DNA of 64,000 nt from Falsirhodobacter algicola (GCF_018279165.1 NZ_CP047289.1:1362501-1426500); one strand, 5' to 3'; positions 15,713 through 23,891 are shown, numbered from the stretch's first letter. The notes: generated by a model not told the origin, from the letters alone. Translations and numbers: made by a program.

Positions 15713-17411
15713 GTCGCGTCACCAAGTGGGGCCGACTGTAGCGGGCGTCGGGGTGAAAATTGTCCGAGGCGGGATAATCGCCCATCACCATGGGCTGCAT
15801 CCCTTGGTTGCGCAACTCCTGCAGGAAGCGGCCGAAGCCGTGCAGATCCACCATCGGCGGGATCTCGACCACGCGGGGGCGCAGACGGGGGGCGATGTCT
15901 TCGACCACGGTCTGAAGCGCCTCCACGGGGTTGTCGAGGAAATCGGCCAGCGTCCAGACCCGCACCTGCGCCTTCAGCCAATGCACCTGCAACAGTTCCA
16001 GCAGCGCCATCTCCACGCGCTGCAGCCGCGCCGCCTCGCGCCGGATATCGTCGAAGGGCAGCCCGGAATGATAGAGGCCAAGCGCCCACGCCCCCGTCAC
16101 GATGGAGATATGGGCGTTCAGATCGGCCGCCATGAACGAGTTCAGCCCCTGATTGTCGTTCGGGCCAAGCTGGAAGCACTGCCGCTCGCCGCGGGTGTTC
16201 CAGATCAGGCTCGTCAGGAAGCTCTTGGCGTCGTAGTCGCGCAGGCGTGGGCTGTCGGAAAGCCCGCCCTGAAAGATCGTCTCGCCGCCCGCGAACTGCA
16301 CCTTGTCGGGGGCGAAGAGATGGCCATGCACCCGCGCGCCGGTCATCCGCGCCAGCCAGTCCGGGAAATCGGGCATGACATCGGCGAAACCCTGCAGCAC
16401 CGAATAGGGGGCGGCGGTCTTTCCATTCTCGAAGTTATCGACCGGAAAGCGGCTTTGCATATAGAGGCCGGGACGGCCGCGCACGCGCCGCTCGGTCGCG
16501 GCGGTGAAGAGACGGTCGATGCGGCCAGGGTTCGGCTCGGCCTTGGCGCGCTGGCGGGCCTCGGGCGACAGGAACGCGGCATAGAGTTCGTCCGCATGGG
16601 CCCAGATCTTGCGTGCCACGAAACAATCCGACCGGCGCAAAAGCGGCAGGTGATCGTCGTAGAAGATGTGCGGGCGGCCCTGATAGTCGAACTTGAACAG
16701 CGTCAGCGACCGGCTTTCGATCCGGGTGGCATAGCGCCGCGCAAGGGTCTGGAAATAACTTTCGTCCGGAATCCAGACCTGCCGGAAATAGCGGTCGTGC
16801 ATCGCCCGGTCCGGGCTTTCGAGGATGGCCGTCAGGGTCGCCCGGCTGAGGCACCACCACTGGCTTCCCAGATGCGGCACCAGCCCCGCCGGAATGCGGC
16901 GGCGCAGATGCAGGCGGCGCTGCAACCGCACCATCCGGTCGAACAGCTTGCGGTTGCGCCGCCACGAGAACGGGAAATACAGCTGGAACCGCTCGATATC
17001 GAGGCCGCCGATCGTCCAGCCGACCTCTTCGGTCGTGACCGATTCGATGAAATCGACATCCGGGCGGTCCCGCAGATAGGCCACGAGATCGGCCGCCGGC
17101 CGCAAGGGCAGGCACGCGCCCGAGATCAGGAACACATGCCCGGCCTTCGGAAACTCGCGCAGCAGCAGCGAGGCCGCATCCTGCGTGGCGGCCACGAGGT
17201 TCCAACCGCCCCATTCGCAGCGATAGCGGGGCGAGAATTTCACCATCCGCCGCAGATCCGCCAGATCCTGCCGCATCTTGCGCATCGCGCGTTTCTTCAC
17301 GCGGGCATCCACATGGATCACCACCGGGCAGCCCTGTTGCGCCCAGTAGCGGGCCACCTGCGCCGCCCGGTCCAGCGCGGTGTGACACAGCATGACGAAG
17401 CCGGTGGTCAC
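15702..17411 (-). CDS. GT14-like (beta-1,6-N-acetylglucosaminyltransferase type) protein with extra C-terminal region
   Basis: A 569-residue protein. The N-terminal ~260 residues resemble the core-2/I-branching GT14 fold: GFVMLCHTALDRAAQVARYW, VVIHVDAR, WGGWNLVAATQDA, HVFLISGACLPLRP, GSQWWCLSR, and the WIPDESYFQTL element containing the expected acidic residue. The remaining ~300 residues match no function I can name and probably form the uncharacterised C-terminal domain seen on Rhodobacterales GT14 proteins. No membrane segment is obvious. The start is GTG at 17411, overlapping the upstream glycosyltransferase stop (GTGA). The 3' end overlaps the sulfotransferase-like gene. Likely a surface-glycan glycosyltransferase; donor and acceptor unknown. 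Confidence 0.72.
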   Translation of the reverse strand: MTTGFVMLCHTALDRAAQVARYWAQQGCPVVIHVDARVKKRAMRKMRQDLADLRRMVKFSPRYRCEWGGWNLVAATQDAASLLLREFPKAGHVFLISGACLPLRPAADLVAYLRDRPDVDFIESVTTEEVGWTIGGLDIERFQLYFPFSWRRNRKLFDRMVRLQRRLHLRRRIPAGLVPHLGSQWWCLSRATLTAILESPDRAMHDRYFRQVWIPDESYFQTLARRYATRIESRSLTLFKFDYQGRPHIFYDDHLPLLRRSDCFVARKIWAHADELYAAFLSPEARQRAKAEPNPGRIDRLFTAATERRVRGRPGLYMQSRFPVDNFENGKTAAPYSVLQGFADVMPDFPDWLARMTGARVHGHLFAPDKVQFAGGETIFQGGLSDSPRLRDYDAKSFLTSLIWNTRGERQCFQLGPNDNQGLNSFMAADLNAHISIVTGAWALGLYHSGLPFDDIRREAARLQRVEMALLELLQVHWLKAQVRVWTLADFLDNPVEALQTVVEDIAPRLRPRVVEIPPMVDLHGFGRFLQELRNQGMQPMVMGDYPASDNFHPDARYSRPHLVTRRDV

Positions 17412-18418
17412 GCCCAGTTCCCCTTCGACATCAGGCCCAGAATTTCAAGCTGGCGCCAGTTTACATATTGCTCGCTCCAACGCGACCACAGCACGAGCTC
17501 ATGCTCCATCCGGTCGCGATAGGCCATGTATTCGCGGCTCTGCGCGTAATGCTCGCCGCGCTGCAATTCCTCCTCGGCCTTGCCGCCGAAGGTGTCGAGG
17601 AACTTGGCATGCAGCAGACAGCCCGACACCTGTTCCCCGCCCCAGCGGTCGTAGGTCGCGTTCAGCCCGCGCGGCAGCAGCATATGGGTGGAACTGATAT
17701 AGGCGTAGTTGCGGTGCCAGCGCACCAGCGGCACCTTGTTCAGCGCCGGGGCCGCGCGCGGGCGGTCGGCAAAGAAGACCCGGCTGCGCGGCCCGCCCTG
17801 AATCCAGAGGTTGCCATAGGTCTCGTTCCGGCTGATCTGGTAATTGCCCGCGTCGAACCATTGCGCGATCTCGAACGGGTCCTGCCCTTCGCGGTAGGTG
17901 GCCGCGCCGATCGCCTCGCGCGGGTACATGTCGATCAGCATCGCCGAGAGCGAGCGGATCGAACAACTGGCCATCCAATCGGTCAGCGCATCGAGGGGCC
18001 GCCGGTCGCAGAACGGATAGACGAGGAATTCGTCCGGATCGACCGTCAGCGCCCAATGTCCATGCGCATAGCGGCGCAAAAGGCCGTTCAGCCAGTCTAT
18101 CCCGAACCCGGCCTGCCGGTAGCTGGCCGTCGTCGTCCAGACCGAGGTGTCGGATTGCCGCGCAAGATAGTCGCGCGATCCATCGGTGCTGCCATTGTCC
18201 ACGAACAGGAAATGCCCGACGCCCATCTTGCGATAATAGTCGAGGAAATAGGGCAGACGGATACGCTCGTTGCGCAGGGTGCAGAACAGCAGGATATCGT
18301 CGGAGCGGATGCGCCCCGTGCGGTCGGCCACCACCCGAAGATCCCCGGCCCGCCGACGCGCCCGCCAGAGGCGCTGCTTGCGCAGAAGCCGCAGCCGGTA
18401 TTGCTGTTTCAGACCCAA
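17408..18418 (-). CDS. glycosyltransferase family 2-like protein (paralogue A)
   Basis: A 336-residue protein of the Glyco_tranf_2_4/GT92-like type. Evidence: LFCTLRNERIRLPYFLDYYRKMGVGHFLFVDNGSTDGS (nucleotide-sugar binding start), then LTVDPDEFLVYP (DxD-like metal site), and downstream QGGPRSRVFF, LNKVPLVRW, CLLHAKFLDTF. No membrane anchor. The start appears to be TTG at 18418 behind GGGGGATCC; no in-frame ATG lies nearby. It overlaps the GT14-like gene by 4 bases. It is a clear paralogue of the next gene upstream (18495-19568), with the same motifs in the same order, so a tandem duplication is likely. Sugar specificity is unknown. Confidence 0.78.
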   Translation of the reverse strand: MGLKQQYRLRLLRKQRLWRARRRAGDLRVVADRTGRIRSDDILLFCTLRNERIRLPYFLDYYRKMGVGHFLFVDNGSTDGSRDYLARQSDTSVWTTTASYRQAGFGIDWLNGLLRRYAHGHWALTVDPDEFLVYPFCDRRPLDALTDWMASCSIRSLSAMLIDMYPREAIGAATYREGQDPFEIAQWFDAGNYQISRNETYGNLWIQGGPRSRVFFADRPRAAPALNKVPLVRWHRNYAYISSTHMLLPRGLNATYDRWGGEQVSGCLLHAKFLDTFGGKAEEELQRGEHYAQSREYMAYRDRMEHELVLWSRWSEQYVNWRQLEILGLMSKGNWA

Positions 18419-18494
18419 GGATCCCCCATCCGCATCTCCCCCTCAGGGATCACGCAAGATCGCCGCCGTATCAAGCGGATATCGCCCGGAACGC

Positions 18495-19568
18495 TCAGAT
18501 CCAGCCGCCCCGCGACATAAGGCCCAACGCCTCGAGGTGCCGCCAGCCGCGCAACTGCTGCGCATGGGGATGCCAAAGGTCGGGATCGGCGGCCACCGCG
18601 TCGTAATAGCCGTCATAGAGGCGACCGTCGAAGAAATGCTCCCCCCGGCCCTTTTCCTCGGTGGCGCGGGCAGGGGCGGTGTTCAGAAACTTGGTGTGCA
18701 GCAAAAGGCCCGAAGGGGCCTCGCCCCCCGCCTCGTCATAGACGCGGTTCAGGGCGCGCGGCAGCGCCGAATGGGTGGAGTTGCTGTAGACATAGCCCCG
18801 CCGCCACAGGATCAGCGGCACCTTGTTCAGCGTCGGCCCGCGGCGGGGATCGTCCAGCAGGGCGCGGCTGCGCGGGCCGCCCTGTATCCAAAAATTGCGC
18901 ATCCGGGGCTGGATCTTCCACGAGTAATTCCCGTGATCGAACCAGCACAGCCGCTCCGTCGGGTCCTGCCCCGGCACATGCACCGCCGAGGAGAGGGGCC
19001 CCTTGGGATAGAGATCCAGCATCATCGCCGGAAAGGCGCGCCGCCCCTGCCCCTCCAGCCAGCCCGTCAGGGCGTGCAGATCGCGGCTCTGCCAATAGGG
19101 ATAGATCAGCAGTTCATCGGCATCGAGGGTAAGGCACCAATGCCCATGCCCGTAGCGGGTCTGAAGCCAGCTTGTCCAATCGACGCCGAACCGCGCCGCC
19201 TTGTAGCCGCCCTGCACCGACCAGAGCGAGACATCGGGCTGCTGAGCCAGATACGCGGCGCTGCCATCGTCGCTGCCATTGTCCACGATCAGGAAATGAC
19301 GAACGCCAAGGGCGCGGGTATGCGCGAGGAAATGCGGAAGACGCTCGGCTTCGTTCCGAATGCAGGAAAAGCAGAGGATATCGCCGGGGCGGATGGCGGC
19401 GGTGCGGTCCTGCCGGGGCGTCAGGGCCCTGCGGGCCTGCCATGCCCGCCACAGAAGCCGGCGCCGCCGCACGCCAAGGCCCCAGACGACCCGCAACTCT
19501 GCGGCGGATCGGCCGGGGGGGCGCAGCTCTCCGATGCCGGCGGGCGGTGCCGGAGGGCTGCGCCGCAT
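18495..19568 (-). CDS. glycosyltransferase family 2-like protein (paralogue B)
   Basis: A 357-residue paralogue of the neighbouring gene. It shares LCFSCIRNEAERLPHFLAHTRALGVRHFLIVDNGSDDGS, LTLDADELLIYP (DxD), QGGPRSRALL, LNKVPLILW and LLLHTKFLNT, and ends ALGLMSRGGW against ALGLMSKGNW's equivalent in copy A. The N-terminus carries about 25 extra Pro/Arg-rich residues not seen in copy A, so the true start may be a little further in. ATG 19568 begins 3 bases after the galU stop, so it is very probably co-transcribed with galU, the UDP-glucose supplier. A surface-glycan role is inferred from context. Confidence 0.78.
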   Translation of the reverse strand: MRRSPPAPPAGIGELRPPGRSAAELRVVWGLGVRRRRLLWRAWQARRALTPRQDRTAAIRPGDILCFSCIRNEAERLPHFLAHTRALGVRHFLIVDNGSDDGSAAYLAQQPDVSLWSVQGGYKAARFGVDWTSWLQTRYGHGHWCLTLDADELLIYPYWQSRDLHALTGWLEGQGRRAFPAMMLDLYPKGPLSSAVHVPGQDPTERLCWFDHGNYSWKIQPRMRNFWIQGGPRSRALLDDPRRGPTLNKVPLILWRRGYVYSNSTHSALPRALNRVYDEAGGEAPSGLLLHTKFLNTAPARATEEKGRGEHFFDGRLYDGYYDAVAADPDLWHPHAQQLRGWRHLEALGLMSRGGWI

Positions 19569-19571
19569 GGC

Positions 19572-20465
19572 TCAGGTCGTGATCTTGCCGGAAGCCACCA
19601 TGTCGGTGAGGAAGCTGCTGAACTCCTCCCGCAGGTCGTCGCGTGCAAGGCCGTAGGCCACGGTGGCCTGCAGGAAGCCCGCCTTGGAACCGCAGTCATA
19701 GCGCTGCCCGCTGAAGCGGAAGCCATAGACGTTGTTGGAGGCGGTGATTTCCTTGGCGATGGCGTCGGTCAGCTGGATCTCGCCGCCGGCACCCGTCTCT
19801 TTCTTGTCCAGCGTCTCCAGAACCTGCGGCGTCAGGATGTAGCGGCCGATCACGGCAAGGTTCGAGGGCGGGTTGCTCTTGGGCTTTTCGACCATCCCGC
19901 GAACGCGGACGGTGGAGCCCATGTCCTCGGAGATGTCGAGGATGCCGTAGGAGCTGGTCTTTTCGGTCGGCACTTCCATCGCGGCGACGATGTTGCCGCC
20001 GGTCTGCTCGTAGGCTTCGACCATCTGGGCAAGGCAGGGCGTGTCGCCGGCGATCACGTCGTCGGGCAGCATGACGGCGAAGGGCTCGTCGCCGATCAGG
20101 CGGCGTGCGCACCAGACGGCATGACCAAGGCCCAGCGCACGGTGCTGGCGGACATAGGCGATGCGGCCGTCATCCATGTTGGTCTGACGCAGGATCTCCA
20201 GAAGCTCGGTCTTGTTCGACGCTTCGAGCGAGGCCTGCAGCGTGGGCGAGACGTCGAAGTAATCCTCCAGCGCGGTCTTGCCGCGCGAGGTGACGAAGAT
20301 GAACTCTTCGATCCCCGCCGCCCGAGCCTCGTCGATGGCGTATTGGATCAGCGGGCGGTCGACGAGAGAGAGGATCTCCTTGGGGACGGACTTGGTTGCA
20401 GGAAGAAAGCGCGTTCCCATACCGGCGACGGGGAAAACGGCTTTCGTGACCTTCTTGATGCTCAT
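19572..20465 (-). CDS. galU: UTP-glucose-1-phosphate uridylyltransferase
   Basis: Makes UDP-glucose from UTP and glucose 1-phosphate, the donor for exopolysaccharide, LPS core and other glycans. The 297 residues start KKVTKAVFPVAGMGTRFLPATKS (nucleotide-binding loop) and include EILSLVDRPLIQYAIDEA, MLPDDVIAG, GMVEKPKSNPPSNLAVIGRY and GGEIQLTDAI. This is the full family length. I start at ATG 20465 because GAGAG is just upstream and the conserved N-terminus begins there; the longer frame to 20543 is unconserved. The gene leads directly into two glycosyltransferases, a GT14-like protein and a sulfotransferase-like protein, with 3-base and larger gaps or overlaps. Confidence 0.96.
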   Translation of the reverse strand: MSIKKVTKAVFPVAGMGTRFLPATKSVPKEILSLVDRPLIQYAIDEARAAGIEEFIFVTSRGKTALEDYFDVSPTLQASLEASNKTELLEILRQTNMDDGRIAYVRQHRALGLGHAVWCARRLIGDEPFAVMLPDDVIAGDTPCLAQMVEAYEQTGGNIVAAMEVPTEKTSSYGILDISEDMGSTVRVRGMVEKPKSNPPSNLAVIGRYILTPQVLETLDKKETGAGGEIQLTDAIAKEITASNNVYGFRFSGQRYDCGSKAGFLQATVAYGLARDDLREEFSSFLTDMVASGKITT

Positions 20466-20537
20466 GACTCTCACTTTTTTGCGTGGCAGGACGCGGGATT
20501 GTGATTGACGGATAAAAATCGTGACTTTGCAAGCCTG

Positions 20538-20559
20538 CTCCACCCCTCAACGGGGGGAG
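20538..20559. repeat. imperfect GC hairpin between kdsB and galU
   Basis: CTCCACCCC (20538-20546) pairs with GGGGGGAG around a short loop, with one mismatch. On the minus strand it follows the kdsB stop by about 30 bases and could attenuate read-through into galU, which probably has its own promoter in this 124-base gap. The T-tract is poor on the minus strand. Confidence 0.3.
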
Positions 20560-20589
20560 TTTAGCCTATCAGATGAATCCTTCAACCTG

Positions 20590-21396
20590 TCACGCACGGT
20601 TCGGGTGGGCGTCCTCGGCAAGAATCGCCTCGATCCGGGGCACGTCCTCGGGGTTGTTCAACTCCCAGAACTTGCGGCCCTTCGCCTGAACCTCGACGCA
20701 GAGCACATGGCGACCGTTTTCGAGGAAACGCAGCTGCTCCAGCCCTTCGAGCGTTTCCAGCGGGCCGACATCCCACGAGGGATAGGCCGCCAGCGCCTCG
20801 GGGCGGTAGGCATAGACGCCGACATGGTGGAAGACGGGCGTTTGCGCATCCTCCGCATGGGATTGGCCGGTGTAGGGGATCACTTCCTTGGAGAAGTAGA
20901 GCCCCCGGCCCCCCGCGCCGAACACCGCTGTGGTGCCGCCGACGCGGCCCGCCCGGCGGTCGGCCAGAAGCGCGTTCAGCGTCGCCCCGTCGCAGCGCAG
21001 CACCGGGGTCGCGATCTCGGCATCCGGGGCGGCGCGCAGGCCCTTCACCAGATCCTCCACGAACCATGCCGGGGTCAGCGGCGCGTCCCCTTGCAAGTTC
21101 ACGATGATCTCGTGGCCGGAAAGCGCCGCGGCCACTTCGGCGCAGCGTTCGGTGCCGTTGCGGCATTCGACCGAGGTCATGACCACCTCGGCGCCGAACC
21201 CCTCGGCATGGCTGCGGATGCGTTCGTCGTCGGTGGCGACGACGACGCGGTCCACCCCCGAGACGGACATTGCCGCATCCCAACTGCGGCGGATCAGGCT
21301 GCGCGGTTCCCCATCGGGGCCGCGCAGCGCCACGAGCGGCTTGCCGGGATAGCGGGTGGAGGCATAGCGGGCAGGAATGACGACGAGAACGGACAT
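20590..21396 (-). CDS. kdsB: 3-deoxy-manno-octulosonate cytidylyltransferase
   Basis: Activates Kdo to CMP-Kdo for lipid A/core or Kdo-containing capsule. The 268 residues begin SVLVVIPARYASTRYPGKPLV and contain VVVATDDERI, VECRNGTERCAEV, NLQGDAPLTP, HHVGVYAYRPEAL, and LETLEGLEQLRFLENG, all typical KdsB elements. The start ATG 21396 overlaps the stop of the upstream cysQ-type gene by one base (TGATG), so they are coupled. A longer open frame upstream is the overlap with that gene and is not coding. Together with kdsD in the same window it covers two steps of Kdo supply. Confidence 0.95.
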   Translation of the reverse strand: MSVLVVIPARYASTRYPGKPLVALRGPDGEPRSLIRRSWDAAMSVSGVDRVVVATDDERIRSHAEGFGAEVVMTSVECRNGTERCAEVAAALSGHEIIVNLQGDAPLTPAWFVEDLVKGLRAAPDAEIATPVLRCDGATLNALLADRRAGRVGGTTAVFGAGGRGLYFSKEVIPYTGQSHAEDAQTPVFHHVGVYAYRPEALAAYPSWDVGPLETLEGLEQLRFLENGRHVLCVEVQAKGRKFWELNNPEDVPRIEAILAEDAHPNRA

Positions 21397-22187
21397 CAGC
21401 GCAGATCCACTCCCGGAGCATGGGCGATGAAGAAGGGATTGGCCCAGCCGGCCTTGCCATAGGCCAGCGGCTGACGATCCTCGAAGCCGATGACATGGCC
21501 GCCCGCGCCGCGCAGAACCGCGTCGCCCGCCGCCGTATCCCATTCCATCGTGCGGCCGAGGCGCGGATAGAGATCCGCCTCCCCCGTCGCCACGAGGCAG
21601 AACTTCAGGCTGGACCCGGCGCTCGTCATGTCGCGCACCTCGTAGCGGCCGATATAGTCGTCCGTCGCCTGATCGCGGTGCGATTTGGAGGCGACCACGA
21701 TCAGCGCGTCATTGTCCGGGGTCGAGACCTTCAGGGGCAGCACGTCGCCGGGCACGTCCTTGTGCAGGGCGCCCGTCTCCTCCACCGCGGTGCCGTCGGG
21801 CAGCGTGTAGAACAGCCGCCCCTTGGCCGGGGCGAAGACGACGCCGCGGACCGGCACGCCATCCTCGACATAGGCGATGTTCACGGTGAAATCGCCGCGG
21901 CGCTGCACGAATTCCTTCGTGCCGTCCAGCGGATCGACGATCAGGAACGTGGAGGCGGTCAGCGCGTGGCTGTCGGCCTGCTCCTCGGTGATCAGGGTCA
22001 TGTCGGGGAACGCCTCGCGCAGGCCGGCGGCGATCAGCGCGTCGGCGGCCTCATCGGCGGCGGTCACCGGGCTGTCGTCGGATTTGGCGCGTACGTCGAA
22101 ATCGGGCGCTTCGTAGATCTCCATGATCCGGTCGCCCGCCTCGAGGGCCAGCCGGCGCATGACGGCGATCATCCTGTCGAAATCCAT
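21396..22187 (-). CDS. cysQ: 3'(2'),5'-bisphosphate nucleotidase (CysQ) / inositol monophosphatase family
   Basis: Mg-dependent phosphatase, 263 residues. Motifs: DDSPVTAADEAAD, LITEEQ, the metal site DPLDGTKEFVQRRGDFTVNIAY, SAGSSLKFCLVATGEADLYPR and EWDTAAGDAVLRGAGG. The DGTKEF wording and VATGEAD segment favour CysQ, which dephosphorylates PAP (the by-product of PAPS use), over inositol monophosphatase. The start at ATG 22187 follows GAGGAGACTC; the longer frame adds 12 unconserved residues. It heads the minus-strand run that ends in a sulfotransferase-like gene. That fits PAP recycling, though cysQ-kdsB adjacency may simply be conserved. Confidence 0.9.
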   Translation of the reverse strand: MDFDRMIAVMRRLALEAGDRIMEIYEAPDFDVRAKSDDSPVTAADEAADALIAAGLREAFPDMTLITEEQADSHALTASTFLIVDPLDGTKEFVQRRGDFTVNIAYVEDGVPVRGVVFAPAKGRLFYTLPDGTAVEETGALHKDVPGDVLPLKVSTPDNDALIVVASKSHRDQATDDYIGRYEVRDMTSAGSSLKFCLVATGEADLYPRLGRTMEWDTAAGDAVLRGAGGHVIGFEDRQPLAYGKAGWANPFFIAHAPGVDLR

Positions 22188-22308
22188 CGCGAGTCTCCTC
22201 ATGATATGCGGTGGCAAGAGCATTGCCGTTCGATGCGTTCCCCCTTATCCTCGTTGCGTTACCGGACGGCAAGGCGTCATTCCGCCCGCCCCGAGGGAGA
22301 GACCGCCC

Positions 22309-23145
22309 ATGACCGCCAACCCCCTGTTCCGACCCGTCCAGCGCCGCGGCTTCTTCAGCCGGGCCTTCCGCTTCGGCGAGGTCGTGTACCACGCTTCGGT
22401 CCGCAATGCGCGCAAAGGCAGCGGCAATGCCGTGATGGCGCTGATGATGAACATGGTTCAGGCCTGCATGATGGTCGCGATCTTCTATGTCATGATGTCG
22501 GTGCTGGGGCTGCGCGGCGCGGCGGTGCGCGGCGATTTCATGCTCTATGTGATGTCGGGGATCTTCATGTTCCTGACGCATACCAAGACGGTGGGCGCGA
22601 TCAGCGGCGCGGACGGGCCGACTTCGGCGATGATGCAGCACGCGCCGATGAACCCGATCATCGCGATCAGCGCCGCCGCGATCGGCACGCTCTATACGCA
22701 GGTCTTCACGCTTCTGACGATCCTCTTCATCTACCACGCGCTAATCAATCCGATCACCATCTTCGATCCGGTGGGGTTCGCCGGGATGTTCCTGATGGCA
22801 TGGGGCCTTGGCGTCGCGGTGGGGATGATCTTCATGGCGGCCCGCCCTTGGGCCCCGAAGCTGGTGGGGATCCTCACGCTCCTCTATCAACGGGCGAACA
22901 TGATCGCCTCGGGGAAGATGTTCCTCGCCAACACCCTGCCCGCCGCGATGCTGGCGCTGTTCGATTGGAACCCGCTGTTCCACATCATCGACCAAGGGCG
23001 CGGCTACATGTTCCTGAACTACCATCCGCACAATTCCTCGCTCAGCTATCCGATCAAGGTGATGACCGTCTGCTTCGCCATCGGGCTGATGTGGGAGTTC
23101 TACACCCGCAAACATGCCTCCTCGTCGTGGGGGGCGCGCGACTGA
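22309..23145 (+). CDS. polysaccharide-export-type ABC-2 permease
   Basis: A 278-residue integral membrane protein with about six hydrophobic segments (for example VMALMMNMVQACMMVAIFYVMM, FTLLTILFIYHALI, FAGMFLMAWGLGVAVGMIFMAA, PIKVMTVCFAIGLMWEFYTRK). The ABC-2 signature region reads QRANMIASGKMFLANTLP, followed by WNPLFHIIDQGRGYMFLNYHP, as in KpsM/Wzm-type permeases. GAGGGAGA precedes ATG 22309. No matching ATPase (KpsT/Wzt) is adjacent, so its partner must be encoded elsewhere. It diverges from the cysQ-kdsB-galU run across a 121-base gap, suggesting export of the glycan made there. Confidence 0.83.
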   Translation: MTANPLFRPVQRRGFFSRAFRFGEVVYHASVRNARKGSGNAVMALMMNMVQACMMVAIFYVMMSVLGLRGAAVRGDFMLYVMSGIFMFLTHTKTVGAISGADGPTSAMMQHAPMNPIIAISAAAIGTLYTQVFTLLTILFIYHALINPITIFDPVGFAGMFLMAWGLGVAVGMIFMAARPWAPKLVGILTLLYQRANMIASGKMFLANTLPAAMLALFDWNPLFHIIDQGRGYMFLNYHPHNSSLSYPIKVMTVCFAIGLMWEFYTRKHASSSWGARD

Positions 23146-23147
23146 TC

Positions 23148-23176
23148 TTGCATCGCGGTGCGCCTTCGGCTATATG
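23148..23176 (+). promoter_or_regulatory. sigma-70-type promoter of the rimP-nusA-infB operon
   Basis: TTGCAT (23148-23153) and TATATG (23171-23176) are separated by exactly 17 bases, a good housekeeping promoter. It starts 3 bases after the ABC permease stop. Transcription would begin near 23183, giving a leader of about 90 bases with a strong intrinsic terminator before rimP. Confidence 0.6.
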
Positions 23177-23230
23177 AGCAGCAATAGCGGCGCGTCGGGG
23201 TCCAAACCCGGGGCTCCACCGGATGAACAT

Positions 23231-23254
23231 GCGGGCCGCTCGGCCCGCTTTTTT
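23231..23254 (+). terminator. intrinsic terminator in the rimP leader (possible attenuator)
   Basis: GCGGGCC, a 4-base loop, then GGCCCGC and six T residues make a strong Rho-independent terminator. It lies between the promoter at 23148 and the rimP start at 23271, so it must be bypassed for operon expression, unless a second promoter lies in the 16 bases that follow. This is the arrangement of an attenuator or of a short leader RNA. An ATG at 23223 with an in-frame second ATG at 23229 reads straight through the stem into rimP. Confidence 0.8.
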
Positions 23255-23270
23255 GTTTCTGGAATCCCCA

Positions 23271-23891
23271 ATGACCGACCTCATCGCAAAGACCGCCATC
23301 GACCGGCGCCTCGCCGAGATCGTGACCCCGACGATCGAGGGCCTCGGCTTCGAGCTGGTTCGCATCCGTCTGATGGGCGGCCGAACCCGCGTCCTTCAGA
23401 TCATGGCCGACCGCCCCGAGGGCGGGATCGAGGTCGAGGATTGCGCGACCATCTCCACCGCCGTCTCGGCCGTTCTCGACGTGGAGGACCCGATCGAGGA
23501 CAATTACGTGCTCGAAGTCTCCTCCCCCGGGATCGACCGGCCGCTGACGCGGCTGAAGGACTTCGACATGTGGACCGATTACGAGGCCCGCCTCGAGACG
23601 ACGGAGCTGATCGACGGGCGCCGCCGCTTCAAGGGCTTCCTGCGCGGCACCGAAGGCAGCGAGGTTCTGATCGAGATCGAGGAGGGTGGCGACATCCTGA
23701 CCATCGGTCTTGAATTCGAATGGCTGTCGGATGCCAAGCTGATCCTGACCGACGATCTGATCGCCGAGATGCTGCGCCAGAAGAAGGCCAGCGGCGCGTT
23801 CGACGAATCGGCCTTCGACGAGGTTCAGACCTCCGATTCCGACACGGACGAGGACGACGACGCCCTCGACACCCCCGCAACCAAGCACTGA
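23271..23891 (+). CDS. rimP: ribosome maturation factor RimP
   Basis: 30S assembly factor, 206 residues. N-terminal domain: [49 protein letters not shown], with [18 protein letters not shown], the RimP hallmark; a C-terminal SH3-like domain follows, then a strongly acidic tail of about 30 residues (Asp/Glu/Ser-rich). ATG 23271 is chosen as the conserved [17 protein letters not shown]-type start; in-frame ATGs at 23223 and 23229 would add 14-16 residues encoded by the leader terminator. First gene of rimP-nusA-ylxR-infB, 21 bases from nusA. Confidence 0.95.
   Translation: MTDLIAKTAIDRRLAEIVTPTIEGLGFELVRIRLMGGRTRVLQIMADRPEGGIEVEDCATISTAVSAVLDVEDPIEDNYVLEVSSPGIDRPLTRLKDFDMWTDYEARLETTELIDGRRRFKGFLRGTEGSEVLIEIEEGGDILTIGLEFEWLSDAKLILTDDLIAEMLRQKKASGAFDESAFDEVQTSDSDTDEDDDALDTPATKH

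Noticed and set aside
23183-23225. Leader segment before rimP resembling a tRNA or tmRNA 3' end (GGGGTCC...GGGGCTCCACC)
   Set aside because: I could not pair a T-arm or an acceptor stem, and no 5' half is present. Treated as mRNA leader.
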